A DNA stretch of 64,000 bases from Tetrastigma voinierianum (lineage: Eukaryota > Streptophyta > Magnoliopsida > Vitales > Vitaceae), in assembly GCA_016808115.1 (NCBI GenBank), contig JAEQBH010002433.1:1-64000 (forward strand), in the 5' to 3' direction. The notes below the pieces were generated by a model. The model did no database searches, was not told where the DNA came from, and saw only the letters and a list, made by a program, of their open reading frames with translations. A program made the translations under genes and the position numbers. This document shows, piece after piece, positions 1 through 10,559 of this stretch. Numbering within the stretch: position 1 is the stretch's first letter; each line of letters opens with the position of its first letter.

Positions 1-141
1 GAAGCCAAAAAAGAATATGTGGAGCACAAAGAGGCTATCACCTTGATGAGTGGAAGGGAAAAGGAGCCTAAAAGAGTAAAGGTTAATGCCAATGAGTTAG
101 AGCAACTAGATGCAAAAGAAAAGGAATCAACTGCTTCGTAA
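1..141 (+). pseudogene. Athila-type gag C-terminal fragment (Athila-0)
   Basis: Frame 1 is open from the window edge to a TAA at 139-141. It encodes a lysine/glutamate-rich stretch with the motif EAITLMSGRE, which resembles the AITLRSGK/R motif found between the zinc knuckle region and protease of Athila-lineage Ty3/gypsy polyproteins. The frame is lost afterwards, and no protease, RT or integrase follows before the 3' noncoding region begins. The element has therefore lost its pol, or this is a rearranged copy. Most of the element lies to the left of the window. The lineage call rests on this one motif plus the 3' architecture downstream. Confidence 0.5.
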
Positions 142-1936
142 CTAAATGCAATGAGTGAAGGAGCTATAGAGAATATTTGAAGATGACTGGGTAAGGTGAA
201 AAGAAGTTAGAAAATGAGAAAATGACCTCTATGTCCGTGGGTGAGTACATTGTTCAGTTGAATATGAATTGAAGATAACATTGTGGAGAAAAATATGAAA
301 AAAAAAAAAATTTTTAAAAATGATTTAGACTATATGCTCAAGTCGCTACTGAAAGCACAACTACTGTGTTCTTAGGAACTGACAGAGGGAACCATCATTA
401 TTTCTATAGTTCAATGAGTCAAGTTGACTCTAGAAAACTAAGCAACTTCTTAGGAGGCAACCCAAGCTTAGTAATGTTTCCTTCTCCCTTTACTAGTTTT
501 TTTTTTTTTAGCTTTAAGTTTGTTTTTGAATAAATTTTCGTACTTGATCTTGTTTTGTTTTGTTTTATTTGTGATTTCTAGGTTTTTGGAAGTTCTAAAG
601 TTGGTTCTAAGGCAAGGGAAATTGATGATCTTACTTGATCATCCAGGGGAGTCCTCTCTTTCCCGCCTTGTTTTTCAGCTCTATTTCATTGAGGGACATG
701 TTTTGTTCAAGTTTAGGGGGACAAATTGTGGTAGAATCAACTTTGGATTTCCTTACTGTCTTGTGTTATACATGTTTGTGTTTGTGTTTAGTTTAGTTTG
801 GTTAGTCAATTAGTTTGTTGAACCTGTCTTTACATGTGGTTTTTCTTTCTTTATTTTGGTTGTTTTGTGTCTCATATGAGTTGGTTTGGTGCTTAATAAC
901 TGTTTAGAGAATGTTTTGACATTGTGCTTCAAAAGTTTGTTTTATTTGGAAAAAACTTAGGATACCATCACATTTATGTGATCTAAGATTGAGTGTATCT
1001 AGTAGTTGTAGGAGGCTTGGTTGTAGATCATGTTTTTCAAGGAACCATCGGAACTCGTGCACACACACACTAGATCTCATTTGTAATACCTAGGTTTCCT
1101 GGACTCCTTCTTCTCTCAAACTAAACTTACTGAGAGGTTTTAACTTCCATGTTGTTGGGACATAATAAAGAGACCAATGAGCCCCCACAATTTCGAAACA
1201 AAAGAAAAAGAGAAAGAAAGAAAGAAAAAGAAGTAGAAAAAGGAAAATGTGGAAAAAGAAAGCAAAAAGATAAATAAGTGAGTTGTTCCAATCGAAACTC
1301 GCACTAGCCGAGGATTTTCAGCCTAATTCACTAAGCCAACTAGCTGGGAGTCATTGACTTCACTATCCGTTATATGGGACAGAGGATGACTCAATTTCAT
1401 AATAGGTGCTTGGGTTTTCTAGTTGAATGTTCGGGGTGAAGTTTGAGGGGAACTCAATACCCATTTTCCTTAACCAACTAGTGGGGAGTCACCAATGGAT
1501 CACCGCTACATGGACACTTTTCTGTGGTTTTGTACAGATCTATTTTTTAGTTTTATATTGAATTAAAGGTGCTTTCTCAGCCTATTTTTTGTTAATCTCT
1601 TTCAAATGAGTGAGTAGAGATTGGTCAAAAAGTGTCTTGGAACCTCTGTCTACATTTGAGATTTAGCATACCATTTTCACTGAGTTTCTTTAAGAAGGAT
1701 TCATTGAGAAATTAAGGACAAAGCTCGCCTTGATCACCATACCCATACGACTTCATCTTTAAAGATTTTAAATGTCTTGGGATTTCATGTAGGCTATATT
1801 GTTTCCATAGAACTTTATTAAGTAGTATTCTTAATCTTATTGCTAACAATCACTTATTCATATCTATTTTAGTGTTTTCTATATATGTGTGTTTTTCCTT
1901 TTCTTAAGGATAAACAAAGATTTAAGTTTGGGGGTG
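142..1936 (+). mobile_element. Athila-0 3' noncoding region and polypurine tract
   Basis: No credible gene is present. At about 452-466 there is a GGAGGCAACCCAAG motif, which in Athila elements marks the end of pol. T-rich leader-like sequence follows. A polypurine-like string (CAAGTTTAGGGGG, about 709-721), a purine-rich low-complexity tract (about 1200-1270) and repeated GGGAGTCA motifs (about 1360 and 1485) come next. The region ends in AAGTTTGGGGGTG at 1924-1936, a typical Athila/Tat polypurine tract, directly against the LTR start TGATG. A 97-residue open frame at 520-813 has no recognisable domain and is probably chance. Confidence 0.65.
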
Positions 1937-2214
1937 TGATGATTATCTTAAATACTCATTTTATCCCCATGTTTTGCTTAGGTTTTAGTAGTTTTATGAT
2001 ATAAATAAGTGTCTTAATGCTCTATTTTCACAATTTTGTGATTAGGCCAACAATTGAGTAGAAATGAACGAAGTTGAAGAAAAATCGACAAAGTCATCAT
2101 GAAATCCATAACAACATGTGACCTTTCATCTACGTGATGTCCTTCCATGTGACTCCTCATTGATAGTGGCACATTCTATACCCGAGGGATTTTCGTAGAC
2201 ACCAAGATTAGGCG
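1937..2214 (+). mobile_element. Athila-0 3' LTR, part 1 (split by Tekay-A)
   Basis: The LTR starts with TGATG directly after the polypurine tract. It runs to 2214, where the Tekay-A LTR begins (TGTAAAACCC). The last five bases, AGGCG (2210-2214), match the AAGCG that follows Tekay-A (24943-24947) at four of five positions, as expected for a target-site duplication. The LTR continues at 24943. Confidence 0.7.
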
Positions 2215-2448
2215 TGTAAAACCCGAAAAAAAAAATTGAAAATTTCTGAAAAAAAAGGTAAAACAGTGATTTATCGATATGTACATGTTGAAAACCTAGA
2301 AGTTTTCTAGATCTCGGATGACAAAACGGACCTTGCCATTGGGTTTCTCTCATGAAATTTAGTTGCCTAGGTGAATTTCGTTGAATTCCAAGATAGTTGG
2401 AATTTCACATTTTTCAAGGCATCGGGTGTCGGGTGACACATGGGAAGC
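2215..2448 (+). mobile_element. Tekay-A 5' LTR, part 1
   Basis: Positions 2215-2448 align base for base with the start of the 3' LTR at 22548 onwards: TGTAAAACC, the AAATTTCTGA tract, the CTAGATCTC block and the GGCATCGGGTGTC block. The match stops at CACATGGGAAGC, inside a palindrome, where the Athila-1 LTR begins with TGATTCG. The LTR resumes at 15702. Confidence 0.88.
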
Positions 2449-3680
2449 TGATTCGTGTGTGCTTATGTGTAGCTAGTAAGGTATTCTAAATCAACAATAT
2501 TTATAACCTAACACCTCATACTGGTATAGCATAGCTACTATAGTACAATGGTTCTAGGATCATCCACAGGGATGGGTTTTCTTCAGGAATGGCTAATGTC
2601 AAGTTACACCGTGATAATAATTTTGATATTGGGATTAGATAAAAGAGTGATTTTGGTGGTTGAAATCAGAACCAAAGTGAAGTAAAAAGATAGAAAGAAT
2701 TTCCTTGAAGTATTAGGTCACCTGGGACTTGGGTCTCAGGGCAAATGAGGGGCTCCCTAGATCTTTCCTCCCATTGGGGGATAGTAACGTATAGCTATTT
2801 CCCGAATCCGATTTAGGTTAGCTATAAAACTTAACCTCAATAACTATCCTTTTGAAAATGGCATCAATGCCCATTAATGTTCTCGTGAATTAACCCATTC
2901 TCGCTTGAGTCACTTCCCACGTCTATAAATGATAACTAATCAACGCCAACGCATCTAATAATAAGCATCCAATGAGCCGTAAAGCTACCATATACTAACC
3001 ATTCAAGGTGACCGGAAGATCAAACCTAAAGCTGAAAGATATAACATCATGAACGAGAATAACTATAAAGGTTATTGAGAGACCCCGCTTACCATAGGTT
3101 CCATTGCCCCCTCTACTTCAAAGAATGAAGTTTGCCGCTCATCCTCCGTTGTCATCCTCGCAGGGTGCTTGGGCTAGTGAGAAAATGAGAGAAATGAGAG
3201 AAAACGAGAGCTTGTCTCGAAGTGGCTCCCTAAAACTATACTGAAAGATTTCCAAGATCCCATAAGTTGTTTTGGGGATTATATACCACCAAACCTTACA
3301 AATTACCAAAATAAACAAAGCAATAACCGTTACGTGGACAAAACAAAGAAAACAACAACCAAGAAACAAAAGTCAACAAGAATTGTTCTACGAAATTCGG
3401 GCAACCCTCGCAGTACTCATAGGGTTTGTTGCTTATTCTCCTCGCATGCTTCACTCCGCTTTCTACTCGCGTTCTCCGAATCCAATCGATTTCTTCATGC
3501 TCGAGCTGCATCCCTATCTTCAATATTTATAGCCTGTGAAAACTACAAAAACTGCTATAAAATTGGTCAGAAGCATTGCTAGGTCATCAACGAGCCAACT
3601 AGGTCAGTTTGGCTTATTACTACGTAGAAAGTGCTCAAAACTCACTTGGCAGTATGAAACAAGACTATTTGTAATAATCA
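2449..3680 (-). mobile_element. Athila-1 3' LTR
   Basis: This 1232-bp LTR is repeated in the same orientation at 12456-12624 plus 14629-15701 (1237 bp after removing the solo LTR and one target copy). Shared blocks include TCAACAATATTTATAA, the GATGGGTTTTCTTC block, GGGGGATAGTAAC and the terminal AATAATCA. The LTR lies next to the polypurine tract at 3681, so it is the 3' copy of a minus-strand element. Open frames within it are antisense or chance. Confidence 0.88.
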
Positions 3681-3691
3681 CTCCCCAACTG
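3681..3691 (-). promoter_or_regulatory. Athila-1 polypurine tract
   Basis: On the minus strand this reads CAGTTGGGGAG and is followed at once by the LTR start TGATTATT. This is the expected primer for plus-strand DNA synthesis. A second polypurine-like string lies about 250 bp upstream (see 3929-3945). Confidence 0.65.
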
Positions 3692-4960
3692 GTCACATTG
3701 CTAGTCCCTTATCAATGAAGGAGAATAAAGCAAATAAAAAGCAAGGTGAGGGATAATGCTCAACTTTCAACAAAGAGTCACCAACATCTTACCTAAAGAT
3801 ATCTCAAGAAGAGTGGTTCTAAGATATTCGCGTCAAAGAGTGTCAACTCCTAGAGAAACAGCTTGAAACCTTCCACAAAAACCTAAGTGTTAACTTGATT
3901 AGATTTCAAACATAGGCTGCCAAACTGTACTCCCCCCAAACCTAGTTCCTTTCTATTCATAGCAAATTAACTAACCTCAATAGATGAGGCCCTTGGCTTT
4001 ATTTCACAACTCTTTTTGTTCTGTAGGGGTGCAATGCTGATGGTCGAACTCAAAAAAGTCCATGTAACGAGGGTCCATCGATGACTCCCAACCAATTAAG
4101 GTTTGAGGCATCAAGTCATAAGGATCTCTCAACCACTAACTCCTCAGGTTTTACCCCAAACTTTTAATGAGCTCGAGACTCCAGCACCTACAATTTTCTA
4201 AACTCCACCTATCCACCCGTGTAACGAGCAACAAAGCTCTGACTTAAACTCGCTTAGTTTAGGGCACCGGGCTTTAAAGACTTTTTCCATATGCCCCTCA
4301 GACTATGCTCGGGTTTCCAGGCAAGTGTCATAATAACTTTTTTTTTCATTTTATTTTTGCTTTTTCTTTCTCCCTCTTTTTTTTTGAAAGACACATTGAT
4401 CTTTATTCAAGGGTCGCCATTAAAGATGGTCAAAATTACTAGGCCATGCTTTTGTCAGTTTATGCAAGACGCTTTTTCACTATAAATGAAACTCAATGTG
4501 AATTGTGTGGTTAGTTCAAGCTGAAGAAATAAGGTCAAGACAAGAATATTTCAATAGTTCATCCACTAAATAAGCAAAACTCCATCCTAACATCAACAAC
4601 ATTAGGACAAGACTCCAATTTCTCATATAGAAGTTGAGCAGTACAAAAAAAAATTTCTAGAAGTGAGAAATGAAAAAAACAACACTAAAACATGTTTTAA
4701 AAACTGAAAACATATACTTGTATTGTAAAGAAAACAAAATACTAGCAAGCCATTCAACTAAAGCAAAAGGACTTTACTAAAATATAAATGGTACTTTTCA
4801 TTAACTCTCCCCCAACCGACATGACATTATCCTCAATGGGTCCGAGTCAAACCGAATTAAGGAAGACACTCGGCGGTCGCGAGGTGAAGCCTCATCCTTC
4901 TTCGTGTCTCGAGTCGGCGGAAGGATGAGCAACCGGTGGAGCGCCGAAGCTGTAAGGAAT
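3692..4960 (-). mobile_element. Athila-1 3' noncoding region
   Basis: No coding sequence is supported. A polypurine-like minus-strand string (GGTTTGGGGGGAGTAC, about 3929-3945) lies inside it, as does the short block ATGACTCCCAACCAA at about 4081, which recurs in Athila-2 at about 51241. T-rich stretches lie at 4335-4390. A 64-residue plus-strand frame at 4291-4485 is low-complexity and rejected. Confidence 0.6.
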
Positions 4961-4968
4961 TGGGATAA

Positions 4969-6662
4969 TCAAGTGAGTTTCAGGTAATTTAACCACGATC
5001 CTATGGTCACGCTTGGAGTGAGAGGGATAGGTATGCTTCTAGGTGTTGTTGAACCCGAGCAAGTGACGGGCCATTCCAGCAGAGTCAGATTGAAAGCAAG
5101 GATAGCTTCGTGCTGGCATCCGCTCAGCTTATGCATGAATGATTGGGATGTAGCCACAAAATTGCGGACAATGGCCATAATGGCAAGAAAATCCTGAGCA
5201 GTGATGTGAATAGATGCCATAGGTGGTGAAGAGGAGTCAAATAACTGAGCCGAGGAGTGGGCCGCAGTACTAGTGGAGCGCATCGGGGTCGAGGCGAGGT
5301 GGTGACCGTGGGGGGTGTGGCTCCGAGCTGTGGCCGTTGGAGGCCGGTCTCAGGTGGATCTCTAAGGTTCTACCTCAGAGGGTCTTTCGAAGAGTGAGGC
5401 CCTGTGCACGTAACTACTACTTCTCAACAATAAATGTGGCCTCACAAACTCTACGGGTCTCTCGATGGGGCTCAGCTAGAAAGCCCAGGTGCTCCAATAC
5501 CTGACAGAGCAACCACGGAAATAACTGTGGAATGGCCTCGACTCGGTTGAGGTGCTTCCGGTGTATCTTCTCTTCGAAATGGAAGAGAGATGTCATAATA
5601 AGCTCTAGGGGGCTAAACCAAAAACCCTCCAAAATTCGGTAAAGGGCCTCTAGAATTGCGCCCCACCTCTAAATAAGGTGTTGAATAGGAAATAGATTGA
5701 ACTGGCAAAGATATATCCACTTAAAAGCATCCCCGGAGGAAGTCAAGCCTTTTGAACAAAACATGGTCGCTTAATGTATCTCGAGAGAGGATCCGGACCA
5801 TGTCCCGAGGTTAAGGATGTGGGCCACTACCATAGTCTCTGCTGGTCAGATCACCCAGGTGAAAATGGCGCTATCACAATTCTAAGGATGCTTTTGATGG
5901 CCGCCAATGGTGGCGGATAGTGTGGATTGCGCCATCGCGAGACGCCATGGATCGGTAGAAATCAATCACTACCCCTCAAATAAAGAATCGCAAGGAGTCA
6001 TAAATTGCTCCAAAGAGTAGCAACAAGTCATAGAGTCGTGGAGTTCCCATAGTCGGCAAAAAAAGCAGAATATCGTAAAATATTCATTATGGAAATCCCA
6101 CCGGCACAAGAGCTTCTTCATTGGAGCATAAGGAAGAGTTGGCTCATCACAAAGAGATATACTGGAACCGAGTGGACATCGAGAGCCGGCCGAGATCCCA
6201 GGTAGAGCAGACCGTGGGGCCTTGGCCGGGACCGGGAAGACTCGGGGCCGCAGGTCCTGGCCCACTTAAGTGGAGGTGGCCTAAGCACAGTCGGTGAGGG
6301 GCAGCCAGGCACCTGGTCCGGGGCCGAGTCCTTACACCGCGCATCACGGGATAGGCAAAGGCAGCCTGGGGGAGGTGTCGGTGAGGATTCACCGAGTCAA
6401 GAGGCTTGGGAGATCAAGAGCGAAAGATCCGTAGGGGTAGCAGGGGACGACAGCATCGGCGGCAACCGTGGGCCCTGTCTAGAAGAGGAGGGCCGCACAA
6501 GGGTTCTGGACGAGGAGATGTGGCCTCCTGTGAGCCTGCCATTGGTGCAAATTTTTGGAAGGAGGAGGCTTCAGAGAGGGAGGTGTGGTAAAGGTTACAG
6601 GAGAAGGATTCACAAGGGTGAGATCCACAGGGAGGAGGAAAATAAGGAAATGATTTTCGCAA
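4969..6662 (-). pseudogene. Athila-1 3' ORF (env position; plant retrotransposon protein), frameshifted
   Basis: Several overlapping minus-strand frames form one broken gene downstream of integrase. The N-terminal part (about 6662-6150) is GC-rich and encodes proline/arginine-rich low-complexity sequence. A middle part covers about 5970-6265. A clear block at 5417-5632 carries LIMTSLFHFEEKIHR and FPWLLCQVLEHLGFLAEP, which resembles the conserved part of the Athila 3' ORF. The C-terminal part (4969-5283) contains ITAQDFLAIMAIVRNF and a helical, Gln/His-containing stretch. This ORF sits where retroviruses carry env, but I see no signal peptide, fusion peptide or membrane anchor, so an envelope role is not supported. 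Function unknown. Confidence 0.6.
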
Positions 6663-7400
6663 GGGGGTGGGGTGGTTGGCTATTTAAAGGAGTGGGTGAT
6701 GCGAAGGGGTTGGGGAGCAATGAATGGGGGTAAAAACATGTGGATTTGGGAAATGTGTTTGGAATCGAGGAATGTGAGAAAACTTGGTGCCCGGATTCAT
6801 AGGAGCGAGGAAGAAAGTGACACCAGGATCCCGCAAAATTTCTCAACCCTTGAGAAATTTCCGCGAATGCCTCGTTTGTTCCCGCTAAGGATTTTAGCAC
6901 CGGTCCTACAAAATAACATAGGGAAAATCGACAAAGCAGTGAAAATGAATAAATAATAAATAAATTAATAATAAGATGAAGAAAATTTTTTAATAAAGCA
7001 AAAGAAAAAGGGAAAATAAATGAAAAATTAAACATAAAAAATAATAAATAAAATAGATGATTAAACAAAAATGAGTGGACTCTACAATCTCAGGGGGATT
7101 GGGTCCACCCAAACCAGCTTTTTAGGAATTTAGAGGCTCAAGGAGGGTGAGATCCTCCTTTTTTGCTATGAAGGGAACTGCATAAGGCTTCAAAGTGGCA
7201 TTCACTGAAAGTTCGATCATGTCCTTCGAGCTCTTGATTTCCACTAGCCTCTATCGATAAACTTGATGAATTGTAAGGGTCACCAATTTACTTGCTTTCT
7301 AAATATGTGGAGCTTTGAATCATAGAGCAAAAAATTGATCTCCTTGATGGAAAATATTTGTGCTATCATTTGGTCATGCCATTTCTAGACTTTTTTCGCA
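6663..7400 (-). mobile_element. Athila-1 spacer between pol and 3' ORF, with degraded integrase tail
   Basis: The part near 7080-7400 on the minus strand carries remnants of the integrase C-terminal region, read in more than one frame. From about 6663 to 7070 the sequence is A/T-rich on both strands; its open frames are low-complexity. In Athila elements this interval usually holds the splice-acceptor leader for the 3' ORF, but I cannot point to a site. Confidence 0.4.
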
Positions 7401-7424
7401 ATTCTTGAATCGAGGTAATCGCTC

Positions 7425-8250
7425 CTATAACCTACTGAGGTTGAGAAACCTTTTGAGGCCAGCTCTCCCTAAATCCAAGTTAAGCTTTTTAATTGCCCAC
7501 CATGTCTTGTATTCAATTTCCACCGGGAGGTGGCATGCTTTGCTAAACACCAGACTATAGGGGGACATCCCAAGAATAGTCTTGAAACCTATTCTGTATG
7601 CCTGTAGTGAGTCCAAATGAATTGAGGACCAATATTTTCTATCGAATTAACCACTCACTAAGATAGTCTTGATCTCCCCTGCAAGCTCAACTTGCCCACC
7701 GTCCGAGATGGTAAGGGGTGAACACTCAGTTTTACACCACATTTAGCTAGAAGAGTTTCAGTGCTGCTCAAGGTAAAGTAAAATTCTCCATCACCGATTA
7801 TGGCTTCGCACCCAAATCTAGAGAAGACATTCTCCTTATAAATTTAAGCGCCACCCCGTGATCATTGGTTTTGCAAGGGGCGCTCGACCATTTGGACACA
7901 TAATCAACCCCCACTCAAGATGCCAAATGGCCCAAGACGCAGGGGCTGGTCCTGACAACCACGCCTCCCAAACATCGGTCAAATTCCACACTGGGTTTAA
8001 GGGCATCATATTGCGTGAGAAAGTTTCCAGTCTTTTTGGCATCGATCACAAAGTCGGCATATAGCATACGCATCTTTGAAAAGGGAATGCCAATAAAAAC
8101 CGGATTGCACTTTCTCATAGCGCCATAAAGAAATGACCCCATAGCATTTTGCGGGTAGTGACCGAGAATCCTCAAGTTCCTCTTCAGCACACCTCCTAAT
8201 GATTTGTCTCAAGACGTATTTGAAACGTAAATGGCTCCCAATAATAAGAA
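7425..8250 (-). pseudogene. Athila-1 integrase, frameshifted
   Basis: Integrase joins retroelement cDNA to host DNA. Three minus-strand pieces in order match an Athila integrase. 8006-8212 has the zinc-binding domain (RRCAEEE, LQSGF/VQSGFYWHSLFKDA, CRLCDRCQ). 7836-8042 is the start of the catalytic core (MPLNP...DVWEAWLSGP), with only remnants from 7640 to 7835. 7425-7616 has the core end and lineage signature (DSLQAYRIGFKT, GMSPYSLVF, KACHLPVEIEYK). The pieces lie in different frames, so the protein cannot be made. The KACHLPVE signature is typical of the Athila clade. Confidence 0.88.
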
Positions 8251-8414
8251 TGAATTTTTGGCGAAGAAGTATTTTTTTGTCCTATTCTTTCCATTCACCT
8301 AGGATTTCCTACACAAATAACAGCGATATGTGCATACCTGTGTGAGCATTCTCTACAAACAAAGCAAAGACTCTTCGTGGAATTCCTCACACGGGAGGAC
8401 TGTGGGGAGTCATG

Positions 8415-8790
8415 AGCTATGGTCAGCACTAGAGAGATGGTCCGCCACTACATTCTCTACCCCTTTCTTGTCTTTTGATCCGAGATTGGAATTTTGAGTA
8501 GAAGAACTCCAATTTATTTTGCCTTAGCATCTTTCTCTTGGTTAAAAGGTACTTTCAATCAGAACATATTAAATACTGACCCTACCACAAGTAAGCTCGA
8601 AGGCATAGACTATCGCATAGTTCTTTTTCATGGTTGTGTAATTCCTCCGGTTTCATTCAGAGTCTGCTTTCATAATAAATCACAGGCCGATCTTCCCTCT
8701 CGCTCTAAGAACCGCCCCGATAGAAATCTGCATCACACATTACGCCAAAGTGAGCCGCTACCGGGTGCTCTACCATCGGCTCAGTGGTCG
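8415..8790 (-). pseudogene. Athila-1 RNase H remnant
   Basis: Reading the minus strand across frames gives, in order, HFGVMCDADFY, RPVIYYESRL, NHEKELCDSL and a KYLLTK-like stretch. These correspond to the catalytic blocks of a gypsy RNase H (LMCDASDYA, HVIYYASRTL, TTEKELLAVV, KYLLTKKDA). At least four frame changes or stops are needed. It lies between RT and integrase, as expected. No intact frame exceeds about 60 codons. Confidence 0.7.
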
Positions 8791-8896
8791 TGTGTAATTT
8801 GAGTCCTTCGGTCACGCACCTATCATCCCAAACAAAATTGGAGTCCTTTTCCAAATGTACCATGCGTTTTTCAATGAGAAGTCCTGATTAAATTTC

Positions 8897-9600
8897 TTAT
8901 AGAAGCCATAGCTGGCCAAGGAACTGCCTCATTACCTTGAAATTTTTGGGAGGTGGCAGCTTGGAAATAAGCTCAACTTTGGCCTTATTGAGCTCAATTC
9001 CTGTGCTAGAGATGACATGCCCAAGGACAGTTCCCTGATTCACCATAAAACTGCATTTTTCCCAATTAAGCATCAAGTTTTTTTCAATGCGCCTATGGAG
9101 AACAGTTTCAAGGTTGGCTAAGCACTCCTTGAATGTACCCCCATATATGGTAATATCATCCATATATACTTCCATAATGCGCTCCACCATATCATTGAAA
9201 ATATTACATACATTCGTCAGAAAAACAGGACAAAGGCATCCTCATGATGTCCAAACGATGCATGTATTTTCCTGTCGCAACGCAATCTCACCTGAAATCC
9301 AAATACCATTCAAAAAAGAATAAAGACGCCAGAATTCTTCCTACAGTTGATCAAGAGCGCAAAGGGGCGATCCTTCCGCATTGAAGCTACCAGAATTTAT
9401 GCACACCTCCCACTGCAAATGGGTAGGCATATTCTCCAATATTTTAACATAGTCACCCCGATTACCGGGGGTACCTAATTCTGAGAGAGGGCTCACTGTG
9501 TGGACTACCTAAAAATAATGCAACAATGTCGACTGCAGAGCAACTTCAAAGACAATATTCACCTCTTGCATATAGGTTCACCATGTCTCGTGGTTGAACT
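8897..9600 (-). pseudogene. Athila-1 reverse transcriptase, 3' half intact
   Basis: The clearest piece is 8897-9190 on the minus strand. It starts MVERIMEVYMDDITIYGG, containing the catalytic YMDD box (family norm FMDD/YMDD), then ECLANLETVLHR, LMLNWEKCSFMV and GHVISSTGIELNKAKV, ending near RQFLGQL. These match Athila RT palm and thumb blocks. The 5' half (9190-9600) is frame-broken but still shows WEVCINSGSFNA, in the place of the WRVCIDYRKLN block. A non-Athila gypsy RT would not carry the LNWEKCHFMV signature. Confidence 0.9.
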
Positions 9601-10250
9601 CTGACCGGTTTGGGTTTCACCTCCATGTAAATGTGATGAGTGCAAACCAAAGGGCTTATCCCTTAAATCGATATCATGCATCTAATGGCTCTATTTGTAC
9701 TCCCGAAGTCTCAAGAAACTGCCTCCAGGAGGCATTCAGAGATGAGGAATGACAATAGGGGCATTGGCCACCTTCCTCTAAATATGCATATTTCGCTTCT
9801 TGGGAGAGCTTAAGATCGCTTTTTGGGATTCTTTATCTTCTTTCTTCCACTGTCTCCCCAACAACAAGTGGGAGAATTTCTTTCTCTCTTTACAAGAGTC
9901 ATACAAAGAAATAATTCATGAGGTTTCATTTGATCTTCAAAAAATCCTACCAATTCTCCACCAAATCTTCCGTAGCTGTTGTTGCTGGGACTGCTCTTCC
10001 ACAATGGTTTCACTAGACATACTTTTCCCGACCTCTCCTCTGTGCACATGCTTTTTGCCTAGGAAAGATATTGAGTTCCTAATATATTCCCAAATGTGTT
10101 TACTACTCCCACTGACAATTTATGACAGATTTGAGGTAGCCAAAAAATGGCCTACCATGTATAAGCACATAATTGGCTCCCACAACTACGGCTTGTTTAT
10201 GACAAATCTAAGTCCACTTAGTAGTAGAATTTGTCTATCATGACCAAAAC
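9601..10250 (-). mobile_element. Athila-1 protease-RT linker, no intact frame
   Basis: This is the expected position of the linker between protease and RT. A 147-codon plus-strand frame (9800-10243) and a 79-codon minus frame (9810-10049) have no domain I recognise. The plus-strand frame is antisense to the element and most likely chance. Confidence 0.35.
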
Positions 10251-10259
10251 ATCTTCGAA

Positions 10260-10540
10260 CAAGGTTCAGAATTTGATCGACTCGTCTCTGCTAGAGATAA
10301 TGATGGTAGGCTTCAATTCTCCCAATCCCAATCGGTTGTAAACGATAGGTACAGCCGACACTATTCCAAGTCTGGGGTAATGCCTTTCCACACAAATTCC
10401 TCCAATATCCACTAAAATAGTAGGACACCCTGGGTCTTTGTACTTCACCGGAGTTTTGCATAGATGATGGCACCCCATCCTGCTTCGTCAAGAAAGTTTT
10501 ACCGAGATATTCAACCCTTTTTTCACCATGCACAAGTCTT
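10260..10540 (-). pseudogene. Athila-1 aspartic protease remnant
   Basis: Two overlapping minus-strand frames together give the Athila protease sequence. The first carries YKDPGCPTILVDIGG, corresponding to the LKDPGSFTIPC.IG block. The second ends NRLGLGELKPT and RDESIKF, corresponding to the RKLGLGEPKPT...DRSIKYP block. Between them, where the catalytic D-[LS]-G-A motif (CDLGASINLMP) belongs, the text reads RHYPRLGIVSAVPI, so the catalytic aspartate is not recognisable. The enzyme would cleave the Gag-Pol polyprotein in an active copy. Confidence 0.75.
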
Positions 10541-10559
10541 TTAAAAACTCGGGAGTATG

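Noticed and set aside
3139..3718. Overlapping 60-86 codon frames on both strands
   Set aside because: They lie in the Athila-1 3' LTR. Their counterparts in the other LTR copy (15120-15600) are disrupted by indels, and no domain is seen.
4969..6662. Reading the Athila 3' ORF as a viral envelope gene
   Set aside because: No signal peptide, cleavage site, fusion peptide or membrane anchor can be seen in the broken frames; only the position resembles env.
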